Shown: piece after piece, positions 35,901-46,483 of the stretch
How the letters are laid out: each line of letters opens with the position of its first letter
How positions within the stretch are numbered: position 1 is the first letter of the stretch
NCBI RefSeq assembly: GCF_000472385.1
Contig: NZ_AWZU01000013.1
Span: 62,001 to 126,000 of the forward strand
Reading direction: 5' to 3'
Length of the DNA: 64,000 bases
Source: Bradyrhizobium sp. ARR65
Lineage (GTDB): Bacteria; Pseudomonadota; Alphaproteobacteria; Rhizobiales; Xanthobacteraceae
Position numbers and translations under genes: made by a program
Notes under the pieces: generated by a model
Databases searched by the model: none
Told to the model about the DNA's origin: nothing
Seen by the model: the letters and a program-made list of their open reading frames with translations, nothing else

Positions 35901-35933
35901 CAACGCCCGGCTGCCATAGGCCGCCGGGCGTTG
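35901..35933 (+). terminator. Intercistronic hairpin after the binding-protein gene
   Basis: An 11-base perfect stem, CAACGCCCGGC pairing with GCCGGGCGTTG, encloses an 11-base loop. It lies 14 bases after the binding-protein stop and 20 bases before the ATPase start. There is no T-run, so partial termination or protection of the 5' mRNA is more likely than full stop. Such hairpins commonly raise binding-protein levels over membrane subunits. Confidence 0.65.
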
Positions 35934-35952
35934 TGCGGGAGGGAAACGACGA

Positions 35953-37475
<1,523 letters not shown>

Positions 37476-37479
<4 letters not shown>

Positions 37480-38537
37480 TGAAGAAAGAGCTCGGCCTGT
37501 GCCTGCTGCTGGCGGTGATCTCCGCCATCACGGGCGTGATCAATCCGGCCTTTCTATCGTTCGTGAACTTGCTGAATATGGCCAATCTGATCGGCCTGTT
37601 CGGCGTGTTCGCGCTGGGCGAGGGGCTCGTGATCATCACCGGAGGCATCGATCTTTCGCTCGGGTCGATGTTCGCGCTGCTCGGCGTCGTATTCGTCGAC
37701 CTTCTGACGACTTATCAGATTTATTGGCCCTTCGCGCTGCTGCTGGTGCTGCTGGGCGGGCTGGCGCTAGGGGGCATCCAGGGTTTCCTGATCACACGCA
37801 TGAAAATGCAGCCCTTCATCGTGACGCTGTGCGGGTTGCTGATCTATCGCGGCGCCGCCCGCTACTACACGAGCGATTCGACACGCGGCTTCGGCTACGG
37901 TGACGAGGCCGGGACACTGAGCAACATCGCCTCCGGGAATATCGCGGGCATCCCGAACACCTTCATCCTCCTGATCATCCTTGCGCTGATCCTCGGCGTG
38001 CTGCTGCACCGCTCGGTCTACGGGCGCTGGCTCTATGCCGTGGGCAAAAACGAGGAAGCGGCGCGCTTCTCCGGCATCAGCACAGATATGGTGATCGCGA
38101 CCGCCTACATCATCAGTGGCGGACTCGCCGGAGTTTCGACGGTGTTGTTCGTGTTCTACACGAACTCAGTCTCTCCGAGCTCGTTCGGCAACTTCTACGA
38201 GCTCTACGCGATCGCGGCTGCCGTCCTTGGTGGGTGCAGCCTGCGTGGCGGCGAGGGCTCTATTCTCGGTATCGTGCTGGGGACGGCGCTGCTGCAGGTG
38301 CTGCAGAACCTTGTGAACATCCTGGGCATCCCCAATTCCCTGAACTTCGCGGTGATGGGGACGGTGATTCTGCTCGGCGTGCTGGTGGATCAGCAATTGC
38401 AGACCCGTCGGCGGCGCAAGATGGCGCTGGCCGGCCTGGCCCGCACGGCGCCGAGATCGACACTTGTGCAAGGAAAGCAGAGCGCATCGCCGCGCAGCGC
38501 GACTGCGTTGTCGGCGAAAACGGGTGATCAGGCATGA
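37476..38537 (+). CDS. Sugar ABC transporter permease (RbsC type)
   Basis: A 353-aa inner-membrane permease with about nine or ten hydrophobic segments. Family motifs include GGIDLSLGSMFAL, the coupling-loop region RSVYGRWLYAVGKNEEAARFSGI and GGCSLRGGEGSILG. The last 35 residues form a hydrophilic, basic tail beyond the final helix. It overlaps the ATPase gene by four bases. The monocistronic OprB porin gene follows after a short hairpin. Confidence 0.9.
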
Positions 38538-38563
38538 CAGCTCCAACCTCCAGTTGACATACG

Positions 38564-38580
38564 GCCGCTTCTTAAGCGGC
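38564..38580 (+). terminator. Short hairpin between permease and porin genes
   Basis: GCCGCTT and AAGCGGC form a 7-base stem around the loop CTT, 27 bases after the permease stop. No T-run follows, so it is a weak terminator at best and may only attenuate reading into the porin gene. Confidence 0.45.
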
Positions 38581-38688
38581 TGAAATCGGTGTGCGCTGGG
38601 GAGAGAGCACGTTCCAGGCTCGGGGGCTTTGGGCGGGAACGTGACGCGAAATACACAAAGCCTGGGGACGCTGGGAGGACCAGAAAAA

Positions 38689-40041
38689 ATGTTACACAGG
38701 TCTATAAACGCCGCACGCGTGTGCAGCGTAGGGATTGCTTTATCATCTTTGTTGAGCGGTGGAGCGTATGCGGCCGATCTTTCGACGAAAGCGCCGCCTG
38801 TTCCATATGTGTCGGTCGATGATGATTTTTGGACAAGGCCCTATCTGTTTGGCGATCTCGGCAGGACCAAACTGAAGGAGCAAGGCATCTCTCTGGGCCT
38901 GACGCTGGGTAATGAATCCGTCGGCAACCTGTCGGGCGGAAACAGGAACACCGCGGCCAACGCTGGACAGCTATGGTTCGGGGCCAAGCTCGACATGGGG
39001 AAGCTTGCCGGCATTCCGGGCGGTACAGTCGGCCTCACGCTGGTTGACCGCTTCGGCGACAATCTGAATACCGAGGCAGGCATTCCGGCCCTGCAGCTCA
39101 CCAACGAAGTTTTCGGCCGCGGCAACATTCTGCGCCTGACCGAACTCTACTATTCGCAGAAGCTCTTCGATGACCGCCTTGAACTCAAGGGCGGCCGTCT
39201 GCCAGTCGGCTCCGACTTCTTCTTCGGTCTGTGCGAGTTCATCAACCTGACCTTCTGCGGCGGTCAGCCCGGCAACATTCTGGGTGGCTACATCTATAAC
39301 TGGCCGGTGAGCCAATGGGCCGGTGTCGTCCATTACAACTTGACGAAGGAATTGAAGATTTCGGTCGGTGTCTACGACTCAAATCCGAATTATCTGACGA
39401 CCACAGACCCCACCATCTACTTCTTGCCGGGCATCCCCTCCTCAAAACCCGTCTCGGGTGTGCTGGTGCCGGTGGAGTTGACCTACAGCCCGAGCGGTGA
39501 CCTGTTCGGGACCTGGAGATTGGGCGGCTGGTACGACAGTCAGTCGACTATTGATGGGGGCCTGCCGGGTATCATTGCGACCATCCCAGTCGGCGGTGGT
39601 GTTCCGGATCAAAACCTGAGCGATCAAAGAGGGCGCTACGGCATTTATGAGTCGATCCTGCAGCGGTTGAGCGTCGACGGTCCCGACGGGCAGGGTTGGT
39701 ACACTTTCCTCAATTCGACCTTCGCCGATCACCGGACCTCGTTCCAGGACTACCAGATCGCCTTGGGCTTCAAGCACACCGGAACATTCGCCTGGCGCCC
39801 GAAGGATGAAGTCGGCGTCGCGGTGGGCACGACTCACGTGAACACGGCCGCCCTCAGCCCGAATGCGGGCGGTAACGAAATTCCGCTCGAAGCTTGGTAC
39901 GGTTGGCAGGCGACCGGCTGGATGAACCTCAAGTTCGACGTCCAGTATGTGATCAATCCCGGCGGGCGCGGGTTTAATGCGGACGGCGTGAAGACCGACA
40001 ATGCCTGGGTTCTTGGTATGCGCACCGAGGTCCACTTCTGA
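38689..40041 (+). CDS. oprB: OprB-family carbohydrate-selective porin
   Basis: A 450-aa outer-membrane porin. The N-terminus has a signal peptide ending GGAYAADL; the mature part starts with a proline-rich stretch typical of Bradyrhizobium porins and then WTRPYLFGDLG...GISLGLTLGNE, the OprB start. Repeated amphipathic strands and a C-terminal phenylalanine (TEVHF) fit a 16-strand barrel. The ATG at 38689 has GGGAGGA upstream; an in-frame TTG 20 codons earlier lacks signal-peptide logic. It would pass the sugar taken up by the RbsBAC-type importer directly upstream. Confidence 0.85.
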   Translation: MLHRSINAARVCSVGIALSSLLSGGAYAADLSTKAPPVPYVSVDDDFWTRPYLFGDLGRTKLKEQGISLGLTLGNESVGNLSGGNRNTAANAGQLWFGAKLDMGKLAGIPGGTVGLTLVDRFGDNLNTEAGIPALQLTNEVFGRGNILRLTELYYSQKLFDDRLELKGGRLPVGSDFFFGLCEFINLTFCGGQPGNILGGYIYNWPVSQWAGVVHYNLTKELKISVGVYDSNPNYLTTTDPTIYFLPGIPSSKPVSGVLVPVELTYSPSGDLFGTWRLGGWYDSQSTIDGGLPGIIATIPVGGGVPDQNLSDQRGRYGIYESILQRLSVDGPDGQGWYTFLNSTFADHRTSFQDYQIALGFKHTGTFAWRPKDEVGVAVGTTHVNTAALSPNAGGNEIPLEAWYGWQATGWMNLKFDVQYVINPGGRGFNADGVKTDNAWVLGMRTEVHF

Positions 40042-40400
40042 TGCGGCGGTAGGCTTGTCCGGGTCAAAACATTGAGCGACTCCGACGCGAAAGCTGTGTG
40101 CATGCCCGTATACGGGCATGCGAAGAAGCCCCACTAGAGCGCAAGCAACTTGCGCGAACTCTGCCGGTCAGGCGCCTCGATGCCGAGGGGCCGCACGGAC
40201 ATTTGCGCATCCTGGTCGAGGCCGATTGGGTATTTTCTGGCGGAGCTTCTGTCTGCCGACGCAGCTAAGGGCTGCGGCGGGGAGAAGTTCTTGCCCTCGT
40301 TTAACACGAGGCCGATCGGGTTCTTGCTTTATCTCGATTTCGCTAAGGCTTCGCACTCCGCGACCCGGGGCATCCCAGGTACAAGGCAAGGCGAGTTCCT
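40042..40400. other. Intergenic region between oprB and the AraC-type gene
   Basis: There are 359 bases with no convincing gene. It holds the 22-base palindrome at 40100-40121 and a 10-base inverted repeat, AAGGCTTCGC (40345-40354) with GCGAAGCCTT (40404-40413), that could form a long-range stem at the 3' end of the AraC-type gene. Short readings on both strands lack family features. Confidence 0.55.
40100..40121. repeat. Perfect 22-base palindrome downstream of oprB
   Basis: The half-site GCATGCCCGTA is followed directly by its exact reverse complement, with no loop. It lies 59 bases after the porin stop. No T-run follows, so it is not a clear terminator; it could be a protein-binding site, a cruciform, or an mRNA 3' end structure. 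Confidence 0.7.
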
Positions 40401-41216
40401 TTAGCGAAGCCTTGCAGATGGCGAGGCGCGATGTCCGCCGGTCGTTTTTCGCATGTAGGCGTGGGGGCTGGATCCCATCTCCGTCCGGAATGCGAAGACG
40501 AAGGCTGACGTGGACCCGTAGCCCAGTTGCATCGCAGTCTCGGTCACCGACGTGCCGCTGCTCAAAAGTTCGATCGCACGGAGCAGCCGAAGCCTCCGCC
40601 GCCAGGATCGTAGGCTCGAACCCATCTCAGCTTCGAATTGGCGCGTCAGCGTGCGCGAGGACATGCCTAGCGCCTTGGCCCACTCGTACGAACTGCGCGT
40701 GTCGGCAGGGTCGATGTACAGCGCTTCGCAAAGCCGCAGCAGACGTTCGCCGCGCGGCCAAGGCAGTCCCGCCGCCAGCGATTGAGCCCTGCGTAGCTGA
40801 TCGAGGATGAGGGTCGCGATGCGGTCCGGGTAACCGTCGCCATCTTGGCTTCCTTCGATCGCGGCGGCTTCCACGATCAACTCCTTCAGCAGCGGAGAGA
40901 CCGCGAGCATCGTAGGGTCCGAGGGGAGATTCCGCCCTGCATCGACGGCGATCCAAAGGCTACGAAACTCGGCGCCTAGCAGTGAGCCCACCCGATGGCG
41001 GATGCCGTTCGGTAGCCAGACCGCCTGGTCGGGCGAGATGACGAACGAACGATTCTCCGCGGTCACCATCAGCACTCCGTCGATCGCGTAGACCACCTGG
41101 TGCCAGTCATGCGCATGCTCCGGGAATTCGTGCCGGGCAGGGATCGATTGGGCACGCATAGTGATAGGGCGCGGGGGCAAGACGCCCGGCGGGGCCGATA
41201 TCGGTGTCCAGGTCAT
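40401..41216 (-). CDS. AraC-family transcriptional regulator
   Basis: A 271-aa regulator. Residues about 15-100 form a cupin (RHEFPEHAHDWHQVVYAIDG, then SPDQAVWLPNGIRHRV) and the C-terminal 100 residues an AraC double HTH (YEWAKALGMSSRTLTRQFEAEMGSSLRSW; TAMQLGYGSTSAFVFAFRTEMG). The start is the ATG at 41216 with GGGAGACGAC before it; the longer frame upstream runs into the divergent gene. It is divergent from the TPR-protein gene across a 156-base gap and probably controls it together with the following MFS gene. Confidence 0.9.
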   Translation of the reverse strand: MTWTPISAPPGVLPPRPITMRAQSIPARHEFPEHAHDWHQVVYAIDGVLMVTAENRSFVISPDQAVWLPNGIRHRVGSLLGAEFRSLWIAVDAGRNLPSDPTMLAVSPLLKELIVEAAAIEGSQDGDGYPDRIATLILDQLRRAQSLAAGLPWPRGERLLRLCEALYIDPADTRSSYEWAKALGMSSRTLTRQFEAEMGSSLRSWRRRLRLLRAIELLSSGTSVTETAMQLGYGSTSAFVFAFRTEMGSSPHAYMRKTTGGHRASPSARLR

Positions 41217-41372
41217 GTCGTCTCCCGTTGGCTGATATTCTATATAAATTGGCAAAACGTCGAAAGACAGCCTGCTTCTCCTCTGATAGCGATCGAAACC
41301 GAGGGCTGGCGGCAACTGACGACCTACGCGGCGCCCCGACCGATCTGCCTCAACCCGTATCAGGAGCGAAGC

Positions 41373-42692
41373 ATGGCCGAGTTCGACAGTCGCGGCCTCC
41401 AGCTTTCGACAGAGTCGCCGCAAGCGGCGAGCCGCTACCGTGAAGGCGTCGACCTCCTGCTATCGGCTTGGCCGGGAGCGGAGAACGCGCTGCGGCAGTC
41501 GATCAATCACGATCATGACTTCGCGCTGGCGCACGCTGCCCTCGCGCGATTGCACATGATCCGGGCTGAGCGCGCGGAAGCGCGCGCGAGGATCGCGACC
41601 GCGGAGGAAATCGTCGCGCGAAACGGCTCGCCCCGGGAGATCAGTCACGTGTCCACCCTCTCGCTCACGGTGAACGGCCACTCCGCCAAGGCGTTGGAGA
41701 GCGCTCTCGCCCACCTGGACAAGTGGCCGCGCGATGTCCTGATCCTTTCTCTGCCGCTCGGAGCCTTCGGCCTGTTCGCCTTTTCGGGAATGGCGGACCA
41801 TGATCGGGCGCGCGTCGACCTCTGCGAACGAGTGGCCAATCAATATGATGCAGACGATTGGTGGTTTCTGACCTATCGCGGCTGGTCTCACGCCGAGAAC
41901 GGGTCGGTCAGCCGAGGTCGCGACCTCGCGCAGCGCGGCCTCGAACTGCGCCGCACCAACGCGAATGCCGCGCACGCGGTCTCGCATGCTATGTTCGAAC
42001 AGGGAGCGACGCAGGAAGCCGAAGCGCTGCTCGCGAACTGGCTGCCGGGCTATGATCGGGCAGGGCTGCTTCACGGCCATCTCGCGTGGCACGCGGCTCT
42101 CTCTGCACTGGAGCGCGACGATCCGCAGCATGCCCTGGCGATCTATTCCGAACATGTCCAGCCTTCGGTCTCGCTCGGTGTACCGATCAACGTCGTGAGC
42201 GATACCGTCTCGCTGCTGTGGAGACTTCAGGCCTACGGCCATGCAGTGCCGTCCGGCCTATGGGAGGACGTCGAAAGTTACGCCGAGTCCCGGTTTCCGA
42301 AACCCGGACTCGCGTTCGTTGAGGTCCACATGGGCCTGCTGGCCGCGGCGACCGGAAACGACGCGGCAGCCCACCTTCGCATCGAAGCGAATACGCGACG
42401 CGTCGCGGATGGCACTCTCCCGGCTGGTCCGGTCGTACCATCGATCTGCCACGCGGCGGTCGCGTTCGCGAGAGGCCACTATGCGGAATGCGTCCGGATC
42501 CTGGAGCCCGCAGCTAGCGACGTTGCTCGCATCGGCGGCAGCGGCGCGCAGAGGGAAATCATCGAGGACATGCTGCTGCTCGCCTTGATGCGAAGCGGCG
42601 AATCCAGAAAGGCGCAAGATCTGCTCGATCACCGGCTACACCGCCGTCCTTCGCAGCGCGATGCGCGCTGGCGTCGCCAAATCGAGGTTTGA
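41373..42692 (+). CDS. Tetratricopeptide-repeat protein, TTC38-like
   Basis: A 439-aa soluble protein made of helical TPR-like repeats. The arrangement (AENALRQSINHDHDFALAHAALAR near the start, WWFLTYRGWSHAENG, the central HAVSHAMFEQG and GYDRAGLLHGHLAWHAAL) matches the tetratricopeptide repeat protein 38 family found in bacteria and eukaryotes. Conserved histidines in the HAVSHAMFE and HGHLAWH segments hint at a pocket, but no enzymatic activity is established for the family. A CAGGAGCGAAG site precedes the ATG at 41373. It is immediately followed by an MFS gene (stop and start adjacent). Confidence 0.75.
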   Translation: MAEFDSRGLQLSTESPQAASRYREGVDLLLSAWPGAENALRQSINHDHDFALAHAALARLHMIRAERAEARARIATAEEIVARNGSPREISHVSTLSLTVNGHSAKALESALAHLDKWPRDVLILSLPLGAFGLFAFSGMADHDRARVDLCERVANQYDADDWWFLTYRGWSHAENGSVSRGRDLAQRGLELRRTNANAAHAVSHAMFEQGATQEAEALLANWLPGYDRAGLLHGHLAWHAALSALERDDPQHALAIYSEHVQPSVSLGVPINVVSDTVSLLWRLQAYGHAVPSGLWEDVESYAESRFPKPGLAFVEVHMGLLAAATGNDAAAHLRIEANTRRVADGTLPAGPVVPSICHAAVAFARGHYAECVRILEPAASDVARIGGSGAQREIIEDMLLLALMRSGESRKAQDLLDHRLHRRPSQRDARWRRQIEV

Positions 42693-43919
42693 ATGTCCCA
42701 ACTCGTCGTTCAGGAGGTGGCGGCCGCTGCGCCGGCGTTCCGTTTCGAGCGCAGCAACGTTGTGAGGCTCGCGATCGCGCAGGCGTTGGCCGGCGCGAAT
42801 TCGACGGTCATCTACGCGACCGGCGCCGTGGTCGGAGACATGCTGGCACCTACGAAAGCGCTGGCGACGCTCCCGATCTCGATCTTCGTGGTCGGAATGG
42901 CCGTTTGCACGTTGCCGGCCGGAGCGATCGCGCAGCGTTACGGCCGACGCGCGACGTTTATGATCGGCACGGGCTGCGGCGTCCTCGCGGGCTTGATCGG
43001 ATCGCTGGCCGTTCTGTACGCTTCCTTCGCGTTGTTCTGTGGGGCGGCGTTTGTCGGCGGTGTCTACGCCGCGGTGGTGCTGTCCTTTCGCTTCGCTGCC
43101 GCAGATTGTGCCGAACCGGAGCGACAACCGCGGGCGTTGTCGGCGGTGATGGCGGGCGGGGTCTTCGCAGGCGTGATCGGGCCGCAGCTCGTCACGTACA
43201 CGATGAATCTCTGGCAACCCTACCTCTTCGCGGCCACCTATCTGGCACAGGCCGCGGTCGCAGCGCTCTCGTTGCTGGTTCTCGCCGGCGTCCGTCTGCC
43301 GATGCCGACTGCGGCCGAGACCAACAGAGGTCGTCCTCTTTCAGTCATCGCGCGCCAGCCGCGTTTCATCGGTGCGGTCGCCTGCGGTGCCGTCTCCTAT
43401 CTGCTGATGAACTTCCTCATGACGGCCGCGCCGCTCGCGATGAAGTTCTGCAATCTTTCGCAGCAGTCCGCCAATCTCGGTCTGCAATGGCACGTGATCG
43501 CCATGTATGGACCGAGCTTCTGGACGGGCAGGTTGATCACTCGGTTCGGCGCATCGAAGGTGGTGGCCACGGGTCTGCTGGCCACTGCCGCCTCTTCGGT
43601 GGTAGGCCTCCTCGGCATAGAAGTCGCTCATTTCTGGGCGACGTTGATCCTGCTGGGCGTGGGTTGGAATTTCGGATTCGTCGGAGCTTCCGCGATGGTC
43701 CTCGAGTGCCATCGACCCGAAGAGAAAGCGCGCGTCCAGTCGCTGAACGATTTCGTCGTGTTCGGCACGATGACTTTCGGCTCGTTCCTGTCGGGAGAAC
43801 TCCTCTCCACATATGGCTGGAACGCGGTGTTGTGGCTCTCGTTCCTGCCTCTCAGCTTCGCCGTCGCGGGTTTGGTGGTGGCGGCTCCGCGACCGCTTCG
43901 CGGCGATGCAACGGCTTGA
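42693..43919 (+). CDS. MFS transporter
   Basis: A 408-aa carrier with about twelve transmembrane segments. The loop 2-3 signature is present as AQRYGRRATFMIG, and a second-half counterpart WTGRLITRFGASKV. It starts directly after the TPR-protein stop, so the two are co-transcribed from the AraC-controlled divergent promoter. Substrate direction and identity cannot be read from sequence. Confidence 0.8.
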   Translation: MSQLVVQEVAAAAPAFRFERSNVVRLAIAQALAGANSTVIYATGAVVGDMLAPTKALATLPISIFVVGMAVCTLPAGAIAQRYGRRATFMIGTGCGVLAGLIGSLAVLYASFALFCGAAFVGGVYAAVVLSFRFAAADCAEPERQPRALSAVMAGGVFAGVIGPQLVTYTMNLWQPYLFAATYLAQAAVAALSLLVLAGVRLPMPTAAETNRGRPLSVIARQPRFIGAVACGAVSYLLMNFLMTAAPLAMKFCNLSQQSANLGLQWHVIAMYGPSFWTGRLITRFGASKVVATGLLATAASSVVGLLGIEVAHFWATLILLGVGWNFGFVGASAMVLECHRPEEKARVQSLNDFVVFGTMTFGSFLSGELLSTYGWNAVLWLSFLPLSFAVAGLVVAAPRPLRGDATA

Positions 43920-44039
43920 TGTGGATGTTCTCGGTCGAGCTGAAGGATTAGGATTGCCTGAGGACCTGATCGGTTCGCTCGAGTGACCTGGATGACGGAA
44001 GGCCTGACAGCCGATGGGGCCGCGAACGGGAGCTGGAAC

Positions 44040-44846
44040 ATGACTGATTTCGTATCGCCCGAAACTATGGTGCAGATGATCCCCTCCGGCATCAAACTCG
44101 GCTTGGCTCCGGACGGTGCGGGATCGTGCCCCGCCATGATCCGGCTTCTGATCGAACGCGGAATTCGCGACCTTCACGTCGTTTGCACGCCGATCGGCGG
44201 AATGCAGATCGACATGCTGATCGGCGCCGGTGCGGTCGCCGTCCTGGAGACCAGCGCCATCAGCCTCGGTGAGACCGGCGGCGCTCCCTGTTTCGCGCGC
44301 GCGATCCGCAACGGCGAGCTCCGCATGCTTGATGGGACATGTCCCGCAGTTTTCGCCGGCCTGACGGCGGCGGCGAAGGGCGTGCCGTTCATGCCCATCC
44401 GCGGCATCATCGGAAGCGACCTCCTGAAGAATCGTCCGGACTGGAAGGTGACGGCCAATCCGTTCGATGAAAGCGAGAAGATCGTGGTGGTCTCGGCCAT
44501 CCAGCCCGACATCTCGCTGATCCATGCGCCTGAAGCTGATCGCTTCGGCAACGTCCGTCTCGGCCGACGCCGCGAAATCATGCTGCTGGCGCACGCGTCG
44601 AAAAAGACCTTCGTCACCGTCGAGCGGATCTCGGAGACCTCGCTGCTCGACGACGAGAAGCTGGCCGCCGGCGTGCTTCCGGCGATGTACGTCTCCGCGG
44701 TGGCGGAATATAGGAACGCGGCCTGGCCGACCGGCCTCTACACCGAATACGATCTGGATGCGCGCGAGGTCGAGAACTATGCCCGTGCCGCGCGTTCGCC
44801 AGAAGGCTTCCGGGCCTACATGACTGGCACCAGGAGCGCGGCATGA
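44040..44846 (+). CDS. CoA-transferase family protein, alpha subunit (GctA/IpdA-like)
   Basis: A 268-aa alpha subunit of the type I CoA-transferase superfamily. It has the glycine-rich LGLAPDGAGSCPAMIRLLIERG start and the late LIHAPEADRFGNVRLG segment, typical of glutaconate CoA-transferase-like and IpdA-like proteins. The ATG at 44040 follows CGGGAGC; a start 19 codons upstream is in frame but lacks a good site. Its stop overlaps the beta-subunit start by four bases. Together they either transfer CoA or hydrolyse a ring-derived CoA thioester. Confidence 0.75.
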   Translation: MTDFVSPETMVQMIPSGIKLGLAPDGAGSCPAMIRLLIERGIRDLHVVCTPIGGMQIDMLIGAGAVAVLETSAISLGETGGAPCFARAIRNGELRMLDGTCPAVFAGLTAAAKGVPFMPIRGIIGSDLLKNRPDWKVTANPFDESEKIVVVSAIQPDISLIHAPEADRFGNVRLGRRREIMLLAHASKKTFVTVERISETSLLDDEKLAAGVLPAMYVSAVAEYRNAAWPTGLYTEYDLDAREVENYARAARSPEGFRAYMTGTRSAA

Positions 44847-45589
44847 TGCTCGAATGCACCAACCGCGAGCTGCTCATCTACACGATCTCGCGCCTGCTGG
44901 CCGGGGCGCGTCATGTCGCTGTCGGTATGTCGTCGCCGATGCCGGCAGCGGGTGCGATGCTTCGGCGAGCTCTGAATAAGAAGCAGGGTCGGGAAGACGT
45001 GCAAGTCTCGATCCTGGGATCCATCAGGCACAACTCCTTCACTGGCGGTTCTGAGGAGTTGTTCGAGTGCGCGGCGCAGGGCCGGATCGATGCCTTCTTC
45101 CTGGGCGGCGGGCAGATCGACGGGAAGGGCAACGTCAATCTCGTGGGAGCAGGAGGTTATCCGAACTCAGAGGTGCGATGGCCGGGCTCGTACGGATCGG
45201 CCTATCTCTACTTCCTGGTGCCGCGGGTCATCCTGTTCCGCGAAGAGCACAGTCCCCGCGTATTGGTCGACCAAGTCGACTTCATCTCGGCTCCAGGCGT
45301 CAGCGAGAAAGGAGTTTACAGACGAGGCGGGCCCCATGCGCTGCTGACCAGCGCCGCGCTATTTTCCTTCCAGCGCGACGTCGGTCGGTTTCGACTGGAG
45401 AGCGTGCATCCGGGTCGCAGCGCGCACGAGATCCGCGAGATGACCGGGTTTTCCTTCGACAACGATGGTTGCGAGGTTCAGACCCCGGGACCCGACGCCG
45501 CGACGCTCGCGCTCATGCGAAACCAGATCAGGACCGAACTCGCGGAGACGTACCCGCAATTCGCAGCATCTCTCCCGGAGGCGGCTTGA
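44843..45589 (+). CDS. CoA-transferase family protein, beta subunit (GctB/IpdB-like), catalytic Glu not seen
   Basis: A 248-aa beta subunit. The hallmark LGGGQIDGKGNVNLV segment is present near residues 90-105. Where type I CoA-transferases carry the catalytic glutamate (E-x-G-x-x-G), this protein reads SILGS (56-60), so no acceptor glutamate is visible. That is the situation in IpdAB, a ring-opening hydrolase of steroid C/D-ring catabolism. It could therefore be a hydrolase rather than a transferase. It overlaps the alpha gene and is followed by a broken alcohol dehydrogenase gene. Confidence 0.7.
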   Translation: MMLECTNRELLIYTISRLLAGARHVAVGMSSPMPAAGAMLRRALNKKQGREDVQVSILGSIRHNSFTGGSEELFECAAQGRIDAFFLGGGQIDGKGNVNLVGAGGYPNSEVRWPGSYGSAYLYFLVPRVILFREEHSPRVLVDQVDFISAPGVSEKGVYRRGGPHALLTSAALFSFQRDVGRFRLESVHPGRSAHEIREMTGFSFDNDGCEVQTPGPDAATLALMRNQIRTELAETYPQFAASLPEAA

Positions 45590-45819
45590 TGAGTGACGAC
45601 ATGAAGCGATCCTATTGCGTCGCGCAGGTCGGGATCGATAACCGGAACGCCCTTCGAAAACGAAGGGACACTGGATTTCAGCCTGCTCGCGGGCGTACGT
45701 CCGCGCATCGAGACCATGCCTTGCAGAGAGCTGCGGAGGCGATCGCACGGATGAAGTCCGGCCAGGCCAAGTTCAGAATGGTGTTGACCATGAGGGAGGA
45801 GCGCGATGCGCATCAATGA
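45589..45819 (+). pseudogene. Decayed zinc-type alcohol dehydrogenase (both ends only)
   Basis: The 76-codon frame starting at 45589 begins MSDDMKRSYCVAQVG, like a zinc alcohol dehydrogenase N-terminus. A second frame, from about 45647, then reads GVRPRIETMP, and after a one-base shift near 45711 the first frame resumes with RAAEAIARMKSGQAKFRMVL, the family's C-terminus. The catalytic zinc site and Rossmann fold (about 280 codons) are missing. It overlaps the CoA-transferase beta stop and the cupin start, so it was once part of this operon. Identification rests on short conserved segments. Confidence 0.55.
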
Positions 45820-46483
45820 CGACCTGACTGTTCCGGTGATCGTTCACGCCGCGCAGCTCCCATGGACATCGAGCCCGGCGGCCGGCGTCGACCGGCGCAT
45901 GCTGTTCCGCATCGGCGACGAGGTGGCGCGCGCCACGTCGATCGTGCGATACGCCCCGCATAGCGCGTTCCCGCGCCATACGCACGGCGGTGGCGAGGAG
46001 ATCGTCGTTCTCGACGGAGTCTTTCAGGACGAACACGGCGATTACCCGGCGGGCAGCTACTTCCGCAACCCTCCCGGGACCTCGCATGTCCCCGCATCGA
46101 AGGATGGTTGCACGATCTTCGTGCGCCTTTGGCAATTCCGGAATGGCGATCGCGACCAGATGGTGCGACGGCCCGCGGAAGGTCGTTCGCTGGAGCCGAG
46201 ATCGGGCGCGGCGAGTGCCACCGAATTGTTCGACGACGGAGTCGAAAATGTTCGTTTCGAGAGTTGGATGCCGGGCAAAACGATCATAGTCGAGAACGCA
46301 CGCGGGCTTGAAGCGCTTGTTCTCGCGGGGAGCTTGTCGATTGGCGATCAGACGCTAACGTCACAGAGCTGGGTCCGCTTGCCGGCCGGACAAGTGCTGC
46401 GCGCTATCTCCGGTCCGGAAGGCGCGAAAGTCTGGTTGAAGGACGCCCCTCTGCTTCACCCAGACGTCTGCCAACTGCCATAA
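45806..46483 (+). CDS. Cupin-domain protein (ChrR-like, two half-cupins)
   Basis: A 225-aa cytoplasmic protein. The first cupin contains APHSAFPRHTHGGGEEIVVLDG (metal ligands H, H and E near residues 57-65) and AGSYFRNPPGTSH; a second, weaker cupin fills the C-terminal half. This layout matches the ChrR cupin-like group, which includes metal-dependent enzymes and anti-sigma effector domains. No anti-sigma zinc-finger domain is present. AGGGAGGAG precedes the ATG. It is the last gene of the CoA-transferase operon; substrate unknown. Confidence 0.75.
   Translation: MRINDDLTVPVIVHAAQLPWTSSPAAGVDRRMLFRIGDEVARATSIVRYAPHSAFPRHTHGGGEEIVVLDGVFQDEHGDYPAGSYFRNPPGTSHVPASKDGCTIFVRLWQFRNGDRDQMVRRPAEGRSLEPRSGAASATELFDDGVENVRFESWMPGKTIIVENARGLEALVLAGSLSIGDQTLTSQSWVRLPAGQVLRAISGPEGAKVWLKDAPLLHPDVCQLP

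Noticed and set aside
42689..43951. 420-codon plus-strand frame overlapping the MFS gene
   Set aside because: It is arginine- and glycine-rich with no hydrophobic helices; the MFS reading in the other frame is convincing.
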